In this document: piece by piece, positions 52,841-62,684 of the stretch
How positions within the stretch are numbered: position 1 is the first letter of the stretch
Layout: each line of letters opens with the position of its first letter
From: Mycobacterium syngnathidarum
Lineage (GTDB): Bacteria; Actinomycetota; Actinomycetes; Mycobacteriales; Mycobacteriaceae
DNA: 64,000 bases
Assembly (NCBI RefSeq): GCF_001942625.1
Contig: NZ_MLCL01000032.1
Location: 97,465 to 161,464 of the forward strand
Reading direction: 5' to 3'
Notes under the pieces: model-generated
Seen by the model: the letters and a program-made list of their open reading frames with translations, nothing else
Databases searched by the model: none
What the model was told of the DNA's origin: nothing
Made by a program: the position numbers and the translations under genes

Positions 52841-52897
52841 GCGAGCGTGCGTACAGATCGCGTTATCGCGTCAGATCGCGATCTGTACGCACACTCG
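52841..52897. terminator. Long hairpin between jetC and htdX
   Basis: GCGAGCGTGCGTACAGATCG and the following CG (52841-52862) pair with 52877-52897, with a single mismatch over 21 bases. It lies between convergent stops and should terminate both. Confidence 0.8.
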
Positions 52898-52902
52898 GTG
52901 GG

Positions 52903-53727
52903 TCAGAGCCCGGTGACCGTCGCGGTCAGGTGCGGGTAGCCCTTCTTCAGGTTGCGCAGGGTCAGTTCCCAGCCGTTGGTGTCGCGCTCGACGTAGAGAC
53001 CGGCTTTCGCAGGCAGCACGACGGGCTTGGCGAACCGCACCGAATACTTGACCGCCTCGGGGAGCTGCCCCTCGATGTTGGTCAAGACAGCTGCGGCACT
53101 GTACATCCCGTGCGCGATCACGGTGGGGAAGCCGAACAGCTTGGCGGCGATCCCGTTGGTGTGGATGGGGTTGTGGTCCCCACCGATCGACGCGTAGTTC
53201 CGGATCTGGCCCGCGGTGATGTTCAGGATCGCGTTGGGCGGCGGCAGCTTCGGCTGCTTCTCCGGTTCCGGTTTGGGCTCACCCGACAGGCTGGTCTTCT
53301 GCTGGTGCAGGAACGTCGTCACCTGATGCCACGCCACATCGTTGCCCACCTTGAGGTCGGTGACGATGTCGACCAGCAGGCCTTTGCGGTGTTCACGCAG
53401 GTTCTCCGCGTGCACGGCCGCGTTCACGGTATCGGTCACCTTGACCGGCTTGTACTGCGTGATGTGGTTTTCGATGTGCACCGAACCCATTGCGGCGAAC
53501 GGAAAATCGAATCCGGTGACCAACGACATCACCGTCGGGAAGGTCAGTGCGAACGGGTAGGTCAGCGGCAGGGTGTCGCCGAAGCGCAACCCGGTCACCT
53601 GTGCATAGGCGGCTACGTTGGCCGGGTCGATGGGCAGTTCGTCGACCGTGATGGTGTGCGCCGGCAGGGTGTCGTCGCGCGGGATGAACGGCAGGGCGCC
53701 GACGACGGCGCGCAGCATGTTGTTCAC
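52903..53727 (-). CDS. htdX: (R)-3-hydroxyacyl-ACP/CoA dehydratase HtdX (MaoC-like)
   Basis: Double hot-dog MaoC dehydratase of 274 residues, matching HtdX (Rv0241c). The hydratase motif is GDHNPIHTN with the catalytic Asp and His, followed by FPTVIAHGMYSAA. It hydrates or dehydrates acyl-CoA/ACP substrates in fatty acid metabolism. The GTG start at 53727 is four bases past the fabG4 stop, so fabG4-htdX is an operon. An ATG nine bases in is an alternative start. Confidence 0.94.
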   Translation of the reverse strand: MNNMLRAVVGALPFIPRDDTLPAHTITVDELPIDPANVAAYAQVTGLRFGDTLPLTYPFALTFPTVMSLVTGFDFPFAAMGSVHIENHITQYKPVKVTDTVNAAVHAENLREHRKGLLVDIVTDLKVGNDVAWHQVTTFLHQQKTSLSGEPKPEPEKQPKLPPPNAILNITAGQIRNYASIGGDHNPIHTNGIAAKLFGFPTVIAHGMYSAAAVLTNIEGQLPEAVKYSVRFAKPVVLPAKAGLYVERDTNGWELTLRNLKKGYPHLTATVTGL

Positions 53728-53731
53728 GTGC

Positions 53732-55084
53732 TCACGCCCCCAGCATGGCCTGGCCGCAGACCCGGATGGTGTTGCCGGTCACCGCATTCGAGGCGGGGCT
53801 GGCGAAGTAGGCGATCAGCTCGGCCACGTCCACCGGCTTGCCGCCCTGGAACAGCGAGTTGAGCCGGCGGCCGACCTCACGGGTGGCCAGTGGGATGGCG
53901 TCGGTCATCTTGGTCTCGATGAAGCCGGGGGCCACGGCGTTGATCGTGATGCCCTTTTCGCCCAGCACCGGGGCCAGCGCGTCGGTGAGCCCGATCATCC
54001 CGGCCTTGGTGGCGGCGTAGTTGGTCTGGCCGCGGTTACCGGCGATGCCGGCCATCGAGGACAGCCCGATCACCCGGCCGCCCTCGCCGAGTGCACCGGC
54101 TTCCACCAGGCCCTCGGTGAGGCGCTGCGGGGCAAGCAGGTTCACCGCGATCACCGAATCCCACCGGCTCTCGTCCATGTTGGCCAGCAGCTTGTCGCGG
54201 GTGATGCCGGCGTTGTTGACCAGCACGTCCACCTTGCCGCCGTGCTGCGCGGTGACATGGGCGACGATCTGCTCGACTGCGTCGTCGGCGGTGACATCCA
54301 GCGTCAATGCGCTGCCACCGACCTTCTCGGCGACCTTGCCCAGGTCCTCGGCGGCCTGGGGAACGTCTACCGCCACCACGGTCGCGCCGTCACGCGCGAA
54401 CACCTCGGCGATGGTCGCGCCGATGCCGCGGGCCGCACCGGTCACCACGGCCACCTTGCCGGCCAGCGGCTTGTCCCAATCGGCCGGCGGGGTGGAATCG
54501 GCGGCGCCGACCCGGTACACCTGTCCGTCGACGTAGGCCGACTTGGCCGAGAGGATGAAGCGCAGCGTGGACTCCAGGCCAGTGGCGCCCGGCTTGGCGT
54601 CGGCGGCCAGGTACACCAGCGATGCGGTGGCACCGCGCTGCAGCTCCTTACCCAGCGAGCGGGTGAAGCCTTCGAGGGCGCGCTGCGCGATCTGGGCGTG
54701 GACGCTGTCCGCCTCATCCGGGGTGGTGCCGATGACGACCACCCGCGCGCAGGAGGCCAGGTTGCGCAGCACCGGGGTGAAGAACTGGTAGAGCTCTTTG
54801 AGCCCGGAGGCGTCGGCGATACCGGTGGCATCGAGCACGACGCCGCCGAACGAATCGGCCCAGCGGCCGCCGATGTTGTTGGACACCACGTCGTAGTCGC
54901 CGGCCAGTGCGGCGCGCATGGGCTCGACGACGCGGCCTTCCCCGCCGATCAGCAAGGAACCGTTCAAGGGCGGCTGGCCGGGGCGATACCGGCGCAATGT
55001 TTCGGGCTGCGGCACGCCCAGCTGCTTGGCCAGGAACGATCCCGGCCCGGAGTTGACGACTTGGGAGAACAGGTCGGAAGCCAC
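53732..55084 (-). CDS. fabG4: 3-oxoacyl-ACP reductase FabG4 (high-molecular-weight FabG)
   Basis: NADH-dependent ketoacyl reductase of 450 residues with the long FabG4 form: an N-terminal flavodoxin-like domain (about 1-200) and a C-terminal ketoreductase domain. The latter has the Rossmann loop [10 protein letters not shown] and the catalytic Ser, Tyr and Lys in [20 protein letters not shown]. Matches Rv0242c. It acts with htdX downstream and the divergent thiolase FadA2 in making or breaking acyl chains. A palindrome in the shared promoter region suggests joint control. Confidence 0.95.
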   Translation of the reverse strand: MASDLFSQVVNSGPGSFLAKQLGVPQPETLRRYRPGQPPLNGSLLIGGEGRVVEPMRAALAGDYDVVSNNIGGRWADSFGGVVLDATGIADASGLKELYQFFTPVLRNLASCARVVVIGTTPDEADSVHAQIAQRALEGFTRSLGKELQRGATASLVYLAADAKPGATGLESTLRFILSAKSAYVDGQVYRVGAADSTPPADWDKPLAGKVAVVTGAARGIGATIAEVFARDGATVVAVDVPQAAEDLGKVAEKVGGSALTLDVTADDAVEQIVAHVTAQHGGKVDVLVNNAGITRDKLLANMDESRWDSVIAVNLLAPQRLTEGLVEAGALGEGGRVIGLSSMAGIAGNRGQTNYAATKAGMIGLTDALAPVLGEKGITINAVAPGFIETKMTDAIPLATREVGRRLNSLFQGGKPVDVAELIAYFASPASNAVTGNTIRVCGQAMLGA

Positions 55085-55129
55085 TTCAGCTGCCTTTCGC
55101 TTCGCAGTACTGCGTTGTCTACACCGAAC

Positions 55130-55143
55130 TTACTCCAGAGTAA
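55130..55143. promoter_or_regulatory. Palindromic operator between fabG4 and fadA2
   Basis: TTACTC-CA-GAGTAA is a perfect inverted repeat with a two-base centre, in the divergent gap, 46 bases from the fabG4 start. It is a likely binding site for a repressor that controls both genes. Confidence 0.6.
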
Positions 55144-55193
55144 GAACAGTGGGTAATATGGCCCCGGACAACCCGACAGTGGAGGGCAAACAG

Positions 55194-56495
55194 ATGGCCA
55201 ACAACACGACCCGGCGACGCGTTGCCGTATTGGGTGGCAACAGGATTCCGTTCGCGCGGTCCGACGGCGCGTATGCCAACGCCTCCAACCAGGACATGTT
55301 CACCGCCGCCTTGGACGGGCTGATCGACCGTTTCGATCTGGCCGGTGAACGTCTCGGCGCGGTGATCGGCGGCGCGGTGCTCAAGCACAGCCGTGATTTC
55401 AACCTCATGCGCGAATGCGTGCTGGGCAGCTCGTTGTCGCCCTACACGCCTGCCTACGACATCCAGCAGGCCTGCGGCACCGGTCTGCAGGCCGCGACCG
55501 CGGCCGCGAACGCCATCGCGCTGGGGCAATACGACTCCGCGGCGGCAGGTGGCGTGGACACCGCCTCCGACGCCCCGATCGCGTTCGGCAACGACCTGCG
55601 CCAGGTGCTGTTGGGCTTGCGCCGGGCGAAGTCCAACCTGGACCGGCTCAAGCTGGTCGGCAAGCTGCCGGCCGCGCTCGGCGTGGAGATCCCGGTCAAC
55701 AGCGAGCCCCGCACCGGCATGTCGATGGGCGAGCATGCCGCGGTGACCGCCAAGAAGATGGGCGTCAAGCGCGTCGACCAGGACGAACTGGCCGCCGCCA
55801 GTCACCGCAACATGGCCGCCGCCTACGACAGCGGATTCTTCGACGATCTGGTCACGCCGTTCCTTGGCCTGTATCGCGACAACAACCTGCGGGCGGACTC
55901 CACGCCCGAGAAGCTGGCCAAGCTCAAGCCGGTGTTCGGCGTCAAGGCCGGCGACGCGACCATGACCGCGGGCAACTCGACCCCGCTGACCGACGGTGCC
56001 TCGGTGGCGCTGCTGGCCAGTGAGGAGTGGGCTCAGGCGCACGGTCACGAGCCGCTGGCCTACTTCGTCGACTCGGAGACCGCCGGCGTCGACTACGTCA
56101 ACGGGCCCGACGGCCTGCTGATGGCGCCCACCTACGCGGTGCCCCGGCTGCTCGCCCGCAACGGACTGACACTGCAGGATTTCGACTTCTACGAGATCCA
56201 CGAGGCGTTCGCGTCGGTGGTGCTGGCCACGCTGGCGGCCTGGGACTCCGACGAGTACTGCAAGGAGCGCCTCGGCTTGAGTACGGCACTGGGAAGGCTC
56301 GATAAATCCAAGCTCAACGTCAACGGGTCGTCGTTGGCGGCGGGCCATCCGTTCGCGGCCACCGGCGGCCGGATCGTGGCGCAGCTCGCCAAGCAACTGA
56401 GCGAGAAGAAGAAGGAAACCGGTCAGCCGGTGCGCGGACTGATCTCGATCTGCGCCGCCGGTGGGCAGGGCGTCGCCGCGATTCTGGAAGCCTGA
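55194..56495 (+). CDS. fadA2: Acetyl-CoA acetyltransferase FadA2 (thiolase)
   Basis: Thiolase of 433 residues, matching FadA2 (Rv0243). Active-site residues are the acylated Cys in QQACGTGLQAA, the His of YEIHEAFA and the Cys of SICAAGGQGVA. It cleaves or forms 3-ketoacyl-CoA. I chose the ATG at 55194 because GGAGGGCAAACAG precedes it; an ATG at 55158 adds 12 residues and is also possible. Divergent from fabG4-htdX and followed by a strong hairpin. Confidence 0.94.
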   Translation: MANNTTRRRVAVLGGNRIPFARSDGAYANASNQDMFTAALDGLIDRFDLAGERLGAVIGGAVLKHSRDFNLMRECVLGSSLSPYTPAYDIQQACGTGLQAATAAANAIALGQYDSAAAGGVDTASDAPIAFGNDLRQVLLGLRRAKSNLDRLKLVGKLPAALGVEIPVNSEPRTGMSMGEHAAVTAKKMGVKRVDQDELAAASHRNMAAAYDSGFFDDLVTPFLGLYRDNNLRADSTPEKLAKLKPVFGVKAGDATMTAGNSTPLTDGASVALLASEEWAQAHGHEPLAYFVDSETAGVDYVNGPDGLLMAPTYAVPRLLARNGLTLQDFDFYEIHEAFASVVLATLAAWDSDEYCKERLGLSTALGRLDKSKLNVNGSSLAAGHPFAATGGRIVAQLAKQLSEKKKETGQPVRGLISICAAGGQGVAAILEA

Positions 56496-56597
56496 TGCGG
56501 GCGTGACCTCCACAAACGCCGGCCGGAAAAACATTCGAAAAGTTTGTTTTCTCCGGTGTGTAACGGCCACGGCATAGAGGTCGATACACGGGTAGCT

Positions 56598-56637
56598 CCG
56601 TGTTGCCGTCTGACCCCCCGACCCGACGGCAACACGG
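56598..56637 (+). terminator. Terminator of fadA2
   Basis: CCGTGTTGCCGTC (56598-56610) and GACGGCAACACGG (56625-56637) pair perfectly around a C-rich 14-base loop, about 100 bases past the fadA2 stop. Confidence 0.75.
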
Positions 56638-56718
56638 GGCACCTAGCTTCTTATTCTCGGCAAAATCGGCCGTACTTTTCTCTGGTTTGAGGGGTACCCG
56701 AGGCGTACGATCGAGCCT

Positions 56719-56830
56719 ACGACGGGTTCGGGAGTGACTGATCCAAAGAGTCGGTACAGGGGTGAAAAACCGGCTGCGTGAGACAAATTGAGACGCCCCC
56801 AAGTGTCCTCCCGAACCCGCCCTATTTTCT
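56719..56830 (+). ncRNA. Structured small RNA candidate at the F6 (ncRv10243) locus
   Basis: Between fadA2 and the next gene. CGGGTTCGGGAG (56723-56734) and CTCCCGAACCCG (56808-56819) are perfect complements closing a 73-base interior. That interior holds smaller pairs: GACT/AGTC (56736, 56749), CGGT/ACCG (56752, 56769) and GCGT/ACGC (56776, 56793). A GGGG (56759) could pair with the CCCC at 56797. A promoter fits just upstream: TGGTTT (56683-56688), 17 bases, TACGAT (56706-56711). CCCTATTTTC follows the closing stem and could end transcription. In M. tuberculosis the sRNA F6 lies directly downstream of fadA2. The ends given are estimates. Confidence 0.65.
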
Positions 56831-56884
56831 GAAGTCCCTTCCCCTTCTGGTCCCCTGCGACTGTTCTCCGCATAGCGTGGTGCC

Positions 56885-57796
56885 ATGCAGATCAGCCTCA
56901 TCGCCTCCCTCAGTGACACCGGCAGCCGCTCCCCGGTCGACGCCACCGTAGAGAACCTTGCGCAACTGCGCGACGAGGGGTTCCGGCGGGTGTGGATGAC
57001 GCAGATGCCCTATGAACCCGACCTGCTGACCGTGCTCGCGGTGGCTTTCCGTGAGGTCGACGGGATCGAGGTCGGCACGGGGGTCATCCCCATTCAGAAT
57101 CAACACCCGATGCTGCTGGCCCAGCGCGCGCTCACGCTCAGCCTGATCAGCGGCGGCCGGTTTCTGCTCGGGCTCGGCATGACGCACGCCGCGGTGACCG
57201 AGGGTATGTGGGGCATTCCGTGGGACAAGCCCGTCCGCCGCCTGCGTGAGTATCTCGACGGGCTGCAGCCGCTGCTGGCCGGCGAGCCCGCCGACGCTCC
57301 GGGCGAGACGGTCACCACGCGCGGCGCACTGCAGATCCCCGGCGCGCCGGCACCCGATGTGTACATCGCCGCCCTGGGACCGCAACTGCTCAAGCTCGCG
57401 GGTCGCCGCACCGCGGGCACCGTCACCTGGATGACGGGGCCGACCACGCTGGCCGAGCATGTTGCCCCGACACTGCGGGAGGCAGCCGGGGACCGCCGGG
57501 TGCGGGTGGTCGCGGCACTCCCGGTGAGCGTCACCGATGACGTCGATGGCGCCCGCGCTCAGGCCGCCAAGCAGTTCGCGATGTACGGGCACTTGCCGTC
57601 CTATCGGGCCATGCTCGACCGGGAGGGCTATGCGGGCCCCGAGGACGCGGCCATCATCGGCGATGAAAACACTGTGGCGGAACGCATCCGGGCGCTCGGA
57701 ACCGTCGGTGTCGACGAATATGTCGGGGTGGTGTTCGACGCTTCCCCGGAAACCCGGGCCCGCACAAGGGCTCTGCTGCGCTCCCTCGACAGCTGA
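56885..57796 (+). CDS. LLM-class flavin/F420-dependent oxidoreductase
   Basis: Luciferase-like monooxygenase fold, 303 residues. The barrel start MQISLIASLSDT, the cofactor-region GVIPIQNQHPMLLAQRALTL and GGRFLLGLGMTHA are typical of the F420-linked mycobacterial branch. Substrate unknown. It begins about 55 bases after the structured RNA candidate and could be preceded by it as a leader if transcription reads through. The next gene, a histidine kinase, starts 69 bases later. Confidence 0.9.
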   Translation: MQISLIASLSDTGSRSPVDATVENLAQLRDEGFRRVWMTQMPYEPDLLTVLAVAFREVDGIEVGTGVIPIQNQHPMLLAQRALTLSLISGGRFLLGLGMTHAAVTEGMWGIPWDKPVRRLREYLDGLQPLLAGEPADAPGETVTTRGALQIPGAPAPDVYIAALGPQLLKLAGRRTAGTVTWMTGPTTLAEHVAPTLREAAGDRRVRVVAALPVSVTDDVDGARAQAAKQFAMYGHLPSYRAMLDREGYAGPEDAAIIGDENTVAERIRALGTVGVDEYVGVVFDASPETRARTRALLRSLDS

Positions 57797-57865
57797 CGGT
57801 GTGGCCAGCCACACCCCATATTGGCTGGACTGCACCATGGTCCGGTGCCAACCTGTCCGGCAACG

Positions 57866-59161
57866 ATGATGACCGTGACGACCACCGCAAGCACATCCAC
57901 CTCTGCATCCGATGACCGGCGCCGAACACTGCTGACCCCGTTCACCGCGGCGGCCTGCCGTGGCTATCTCTATTTCCTGCTGGTGAGCGTCCTTGCTCTC
58001 GTCGGTGTCGTCTACCTGTTCGTGACCGGCCTGACTTCTGGGCTGTTGCTCGTCACCCTGGTCGGCATACCCTTGGTGGCTCTCGTGGTGCTGTCGGGTC
58101 GATGGTGGAACGCGCTGTACCGGTCGCTGGCCCGGCTGGTCGGGGTCACGATCGACCCATCGGCGCCCTTTGTACGGCAGGCCAGTTGGGCTCACACCGT
58201 GGCGGCTGCGCTGACGGACGGCGTCGGCTGGCGCAGCCTGGGTTTCCTTCTGCTGCAGAGCGTCGTGATGACACCCGTCGGCTATGGGGTGGTGGTCGGG
58301 GTCGTGGCATCGGCGGTCCTGGTGGTCTCCCCGATGATCTGGGTGATCACCGGTGAAGCGATCGTCAGCCTCGGCGAACCCGTGGACTCGCTCGGCACCT
58401 ACCTCCTGCTGTCGGCGGGTGGACTGCTCGGCCTGTATCTGTTGGCGTGGATCATGATCGAAATCGGGCGTGCCCATGTCTGGCTGGCTGAAACATTGCT
58501 GGCCCCGACCGATCGCGAGCGCCGGGTCGGCGAGCTCGAGCGGGCCCGTGCCGATGTCGTAGACGATTCGGCAGCCACGTTGCGCCGGGTCGAGCGCGAT
58601 CTGCACGACGGAACCCAGGCCAGGCTCATCGCTGTGGCGATGACGCTGGCCCGCGCCGAGGAGAAGATGGCCGACCCGGACAAGGCTGATCGGGCCCGGC
58701 AACTGGTCTCCGACGCTTTGGCGAACACCAGGGACACCCTCGCCGAACTGCGTGATCTGGTCCGCGGGATCCGTCCGCCTGCATTGGATCTCGGTCTGGT
58801 GCCGGCTGTGCAGACATTGGCGGCGCGAAACCCCGTCCCCGTCGAGCTGGTCGACGACCTCGCCGTACGCCCATCGATCGGTGTCGAGACGCTGGCGTAC
58901 TTCTGTGTGGCCGAGTTGCTCGCCAACGTGTCTCGGCATTCCGGCGCGACGCGAGCCACGGTGCGGCTGTCCAGCGATGCTCACGGATTGCGGATCACTG
59001 TGACGGACAACGGGTCCGGTGGCGTCCAACCCGCCAACGGCTCAGGATTGACAGGATTGACAGATCGCCTGCGCATGGTGGACGGCCACCTCGACATCGA
59101 CAGTCCTCTCGGCGGCCCCACCACGGTCAGTGCCGTCGTACCGTCAGGGCCGCTGCAGTGA
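57866..59161 (+). CDS. Sensor histidine kinase (NarL/LiaS-type, HisKA_3)
   Basis: Membrane histidine kinase of 431 residues. Four or so hydrophobic segments (about residues 33-75, 105-140, 165-200) form a sensor domain of the DUF/PF13796 kind with no large outside loop. The dimerisation helix carries the phospho-accepting His in RDLHDGTQAR, and the HATPase domain ends with VTDNGSGG and GLTGLTDRLRMVDG. The ATG at 57866 is used. Its stop overlaps the response regulator's GTG start. Confidence 0.92.
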   Translation: MMTVTTTASTSTSASDDRRRTLLTPFTAAACRGYLYFLLVSVLALVGVVYLFVTGLTSGLLLVTLVGIPLVALVVLSGRWWNALYRSLARLVGVTIDPSAPFVRQASWAHTVAAALTDGVGWRSLGFLLLQSVVMTPVGYGVVVGVVASAVLVVSPMIWVITGEAIVSLGEPVDSLGTYLLLSAGGLLGLYLLAWIMIEIGRAHVWLAETLLAPTDRERRVGELERARADVVDDSAATLRRVERDLHDGTQARLIAVAMTLARAEEKMADPDKADRARQLVSDALANTRDTLAELRDLVRGIRPPALDLGLVPAVQTLAARNPVPVELVDDLAVRPSIGVETLAYFCVAELLANVSRHSGATRATVRLSSDAHGLRITVTDNGSGGVQPANGSGLTGLTDRLRMVDGHLDIDSPLGGPTTVSAVVPSGPLQ

Positions 59162-59805
59162 CCCGGCTGGCGATCGCCGAGGACAACGCGATCCTGCGGG
59201 ACGGCCTGTCCCAACTGCTCGTCGAACGTGGGCACGAAGTCGTGGCCAAGGTGGGCACGGCCGATGAGATACGCGAGATCGCCGAGACACTGCGGCCTGA
59301 AGTGTTCGTCGTCGACATCCGCATGCCGCCGACCTTCACCGACGAAGGGCTGATCGCGGCGGTCTCGTTGCGGCGTTCCCATCCGGACGTCGGTGTGCTC
59401 GTGTTCTCGCAGTGGGTCGAGACCCGTTATGCCGCTGAGTTGCTGGCGGGGAACCCGGAAGGGGTGGGCTATCTGCTGAAGGACCGCGTGGCCGACATCG
59501 GCGAGTTCGACGCCGCGGTGCGGCGCGTGGCTGCCGGGGGCACGGCCCTCGATCCGGAGGTGGTGCGCCAGCTGATGGGGACCCGGCGCAGCGGCGATGC
59601 GTTGGCTCGGCTGACTTCCCGCGAACGCGAGGTTCTTGCCTTGATGGCCGAGGGGCACTCGAACAGTGCCATGGCCGCACATCTTTCGATATCTGAACGT
59701 GCCGTAGAGAAACACATCGGCGGCATCTTCACCAAGCTCGACCTGGCGCCGTCGACGGCGCACCACCGGCGCGTGCTCGCTGTCGTCACCTACTTGAACT
59801 CCTAG
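59158..59805 (+). CDS. LuxR/NarL-type response regulator
   Basis: A 215-residue response regulator paired with the kinase. The receiver has the phospho-acceptor Asp in [10 protein letters not shown] and the conserved Lys in YLLKDRV. The C-terminal LuxR helix-turn-helix reads [18 protein letters not shown] and [13 protein letters not shown]. It is convergent with the mmpL gene, with a four-base stop overlap. Target genes are not evident in the window. Confidence 0.94.
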   Translation: MTRLAIAEDNAILRDGLSQLLVERGHEVVAKVGTADEIREIAETLRPEVFVVDIRMPPTFTDEGLIAAVSLRRSHPDVGVLVFSQWVETRYAAELLAGNPEGVGYLLKDRVADIGEFDAAVRRVAAGGTALDPEVVRQLMGTRRSGDALARLTSREREVLALMAEGHSNSAMAAHLSISERAVEKHIGGIFTKLDLAPSTAHHRRVLAVVTYLNS

Positions 59806-62684
59806 GGCTCGGCGTCCGGTTCGAGCAGACGGCGCACCGAGGTGCGCGATCCGTACGGGCGCAACATGCGGCTGGCCGGGCGGGGTCGCACGATCTGCGG
59901 CCACCAGAACCACCGGCCCAGCAGTGCGGCGATCGACGGTGTCATGAACGATCGGACGATCAAGGTGTCGAAGAGCAGACCGAGGCCGATGGTGGTGCCG
60001 ATCTGACCGAGCACGATGAGATCGCTGAAAATGAACGACGACATCGTCGCCGCGAACACCAGACCGGCCGCTGTCACCACCTTGCCGGTACCGGCCATGG
60101 CGCGGATGATGCCGGTCTTGAGCCCTGCCCCGATCTCTTCCTGGAATCGGGATATCAACAGCAGGTTGTAGTCAGCACCCACCGCCAGCAGCAGGATGAT
60201 CGCCAGCGCCAGCACGATCCAGTACAGCTGGATGCCGAAGATGTACTGCCACACCAGGACTGACAGACCGAACGACGCACCCAGAGAAAGGACCACCGTG
60301 CCGACGATGACGATCGCGGCGATCAGGCTGCGGGTGATGAACATCATGATGAGCAGGATGAGCGACATGGCCGCCAGCGCGGCGATGATCAGGTCGTACT
60401 TGGCGCCGTCTTGAATGTCCTTGTAGGCGGACGCGGTTCCGGCCACGTAGATCTTTGCGTCCGACAGGGGAGTGGCCTTGATGGCGTCGAATGCGGAGTC
60501 TTTGAGGGCGTCGATGTGTGAGATGCCCTCTGGGGTGGCGGGAGTGCCCTCATGCGTGATGATCATGCGGGCGGCCTTGCCGTCGGGTGAGAGGAACAGC
60601 TTCAAGCCGCGCTTGAAGTCAGGGTTGTCGAATGCTTCTGGGGGCAGGTAGAACGAGTCGTCGTTCTTGGCCGTGTCGAACGCCTGCCCCATCGCGGTTG
60701 CGTTCTCGAGGGCTTCCTGGGACTGTGCGTTGGTTCCGGCCGTGGTCGCGTAATTGGACAGGGTCAGATCGCGGTTTCGTTCCTGGATGGCGATCTGCGG
60801 CGGCAGGAGCGCAACGAGTTGCGGTTGCAGTGCATCGAGTTTGTCGAGGCTCGCGGTGATCTGTCCGAACTGATCGCTGAGCTTGTCGATTCCGTCGAGC
60901 GCGTCGAACACCGACCGCAGCGCCGCGCACATCGGAATGTCGAAACAGTGTGGCTCCCAGTAGAAGTAGTTGCGCAGCGGCCGGAACTGGTCGTCGAAGT
61001 TGGCGATCTTGTCCCGCAGATCGTTCACGATCGCGACGGTGTCGTGGAAGGCCTGGGTCTGCTCGTGGGTGGCGGCAGCACTGGCCTGCTGCAGTGCGAC
61101 CTACCGTTTGAGGATGTTGATCGTGTTGGACAGCTCATTGGCCTGCTTGAGCAGATCGGCCGCGCGGTCCTGCTGGTAGCCCAGATTCATGATCTGGCTG
61201 GCGCTTTGTGCACTGATCTGAAAGGGGATCGAGCTGTGCTTGATCGGTGTGCCCAACGGCCGCGTGATCGACTGCACCAGTGCAATGCCGCGAGTGTGCA
61301 GAACGGCTTTGGCGACGCGTTCGAGGACCAGCATGTCCGCGGGGTTGCGCATGTCATGGTCGGTTTCGATCATCAGCAGCTCGGGGTTGAGCCGGGCCTC
61401 CGAGAAATGGCGGGTGGCAGCGGTGTAACCGACGTTGGCCGGGGCCGACTCCGGGAGGTAGGGCCGCCCGTCGTAGCTGGTCTTGTAGCCAGGTAGGGCG
61501 AGTAGGCCGACGAGTGCGATCAGACACGACACCACCAGGATGGGGCCGGGCCACCGCACGATCGCCGTACCGATGCGTCGCCAACCGCGGGCCTGCAGCT
61601 TGCGTTTCGGCTCCAGTAATCCGAACCGGCTGAAAATGGTCAACACGGCAGGCCCGATGGTCAGCGCTGCCGCCAGCGTCACGAGCACGCCGATGGCGGC
61701 CGGCACGCCCAGGGTTTGGAAGTAGGGCAGCCGAGTGAAGTGCAGGCAGGCCACCGCGCCGGCGATGGTCAGCCCCGAGCCGACGATGACGTGCACCGTC
61801 CCGCGGAACATGTCGTAATACGCGGTCTCGCGGTCCATTCCGCGAGTTCGTGCCTCGTGGTACCGGCCGATGATGAAGATGCCGTAGTCGGTGCCCGCGG
61901 CGATCGCCAACAACGTCAGCAGATTTGTCGAATACGTGGACAGTCCGATGATCCCGGAATGCGCCAGCGCGGCCACGACACCGCGTGCCGCGGCCAGTTC
62001 GATCAGGACGGTCGCCAGCACGATCAGCATCGTCACGATCGAGCGGTAGACCACCAAAAGCATCACGGCGATGACCAAAAAGGTTATGCCGGTGACCCTT
62101 TCGGTTCCTTTACTGCCGACTTCGAAGTTGTCGGTGATCAGCGGTGCGGCGCCGGTGACGTAGGCCTTGACCCCGGGAGGCGGTGGCACGCCGGCCACGA
62201 CGTCGCGGATGGCGTCGACGGACTGGTTCGACAATGCCTCGCCCTGATTGCCGGCCAGGTACACCTGCACCAGGGCGGCCTTGCCGTCCTTGCTCTGCGA
62301 GCCGCCCGCCGTGAGCGGATCCCCCCAGAAGTCCTGAATGTGCTCGACGTGTTCGGTGTCCGCGGCCAGCCGTTTCACCAGGGTGTCGTAGAAGCGGTGG
62401 GCGGCGTCACCGAGAGGCTGTTCGCCTTCGAGTACGACCATTGCCGCGCTGTCGGAATCGAACTCGTCGAAGACCTGGCCGATGTGTCGCATCGCCACGG
62501 TCGACGGCGCGTCCGGTGCGTTGAGACCGACCGAGCGCGCGGCGCCGACGATTTCCAACTGCGGCACAAGGATGTTCGTCAGCGCAGCTACCGCAACCCA
62601 CACCAGCACGATTGGTACGGCGAGCAGGCGAATGGTCCGCGCGGCCCTGGAACGTTCGATGTGTTCGGTGCCGTGGGCGCTCAT
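59802..62684 (-). pseudogene. MmpL-family RND transporter interrupted by in-frame TAG
   Basis: RND lipid/siderophore transporter of the MmpL family. Read through, the frame is 960 codons, the normal MmpL length, with two blocks of membrane segments and the [14 protein letters not shown] and [15 protein letters not shown] motifs. A TAG at 61101-61103 stops it after 527 codons, at NTINILKR. The same frame continues with [13 protein letters not shown] to the end at 59802, so a single CAG-to-TAG change would explain it. The first half keeps only half of the membrane core. The ATG overlaps the mmpS stop (ATGA). True mutation, suppression or sequencing error are all open. Confidence 0.85.

Noticed and set aside
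52834..52902. Possible remains of jetD after jetC
   Set aside because: Only 69 bases lie between jetC and htdX and they are taken up by a hairpin.
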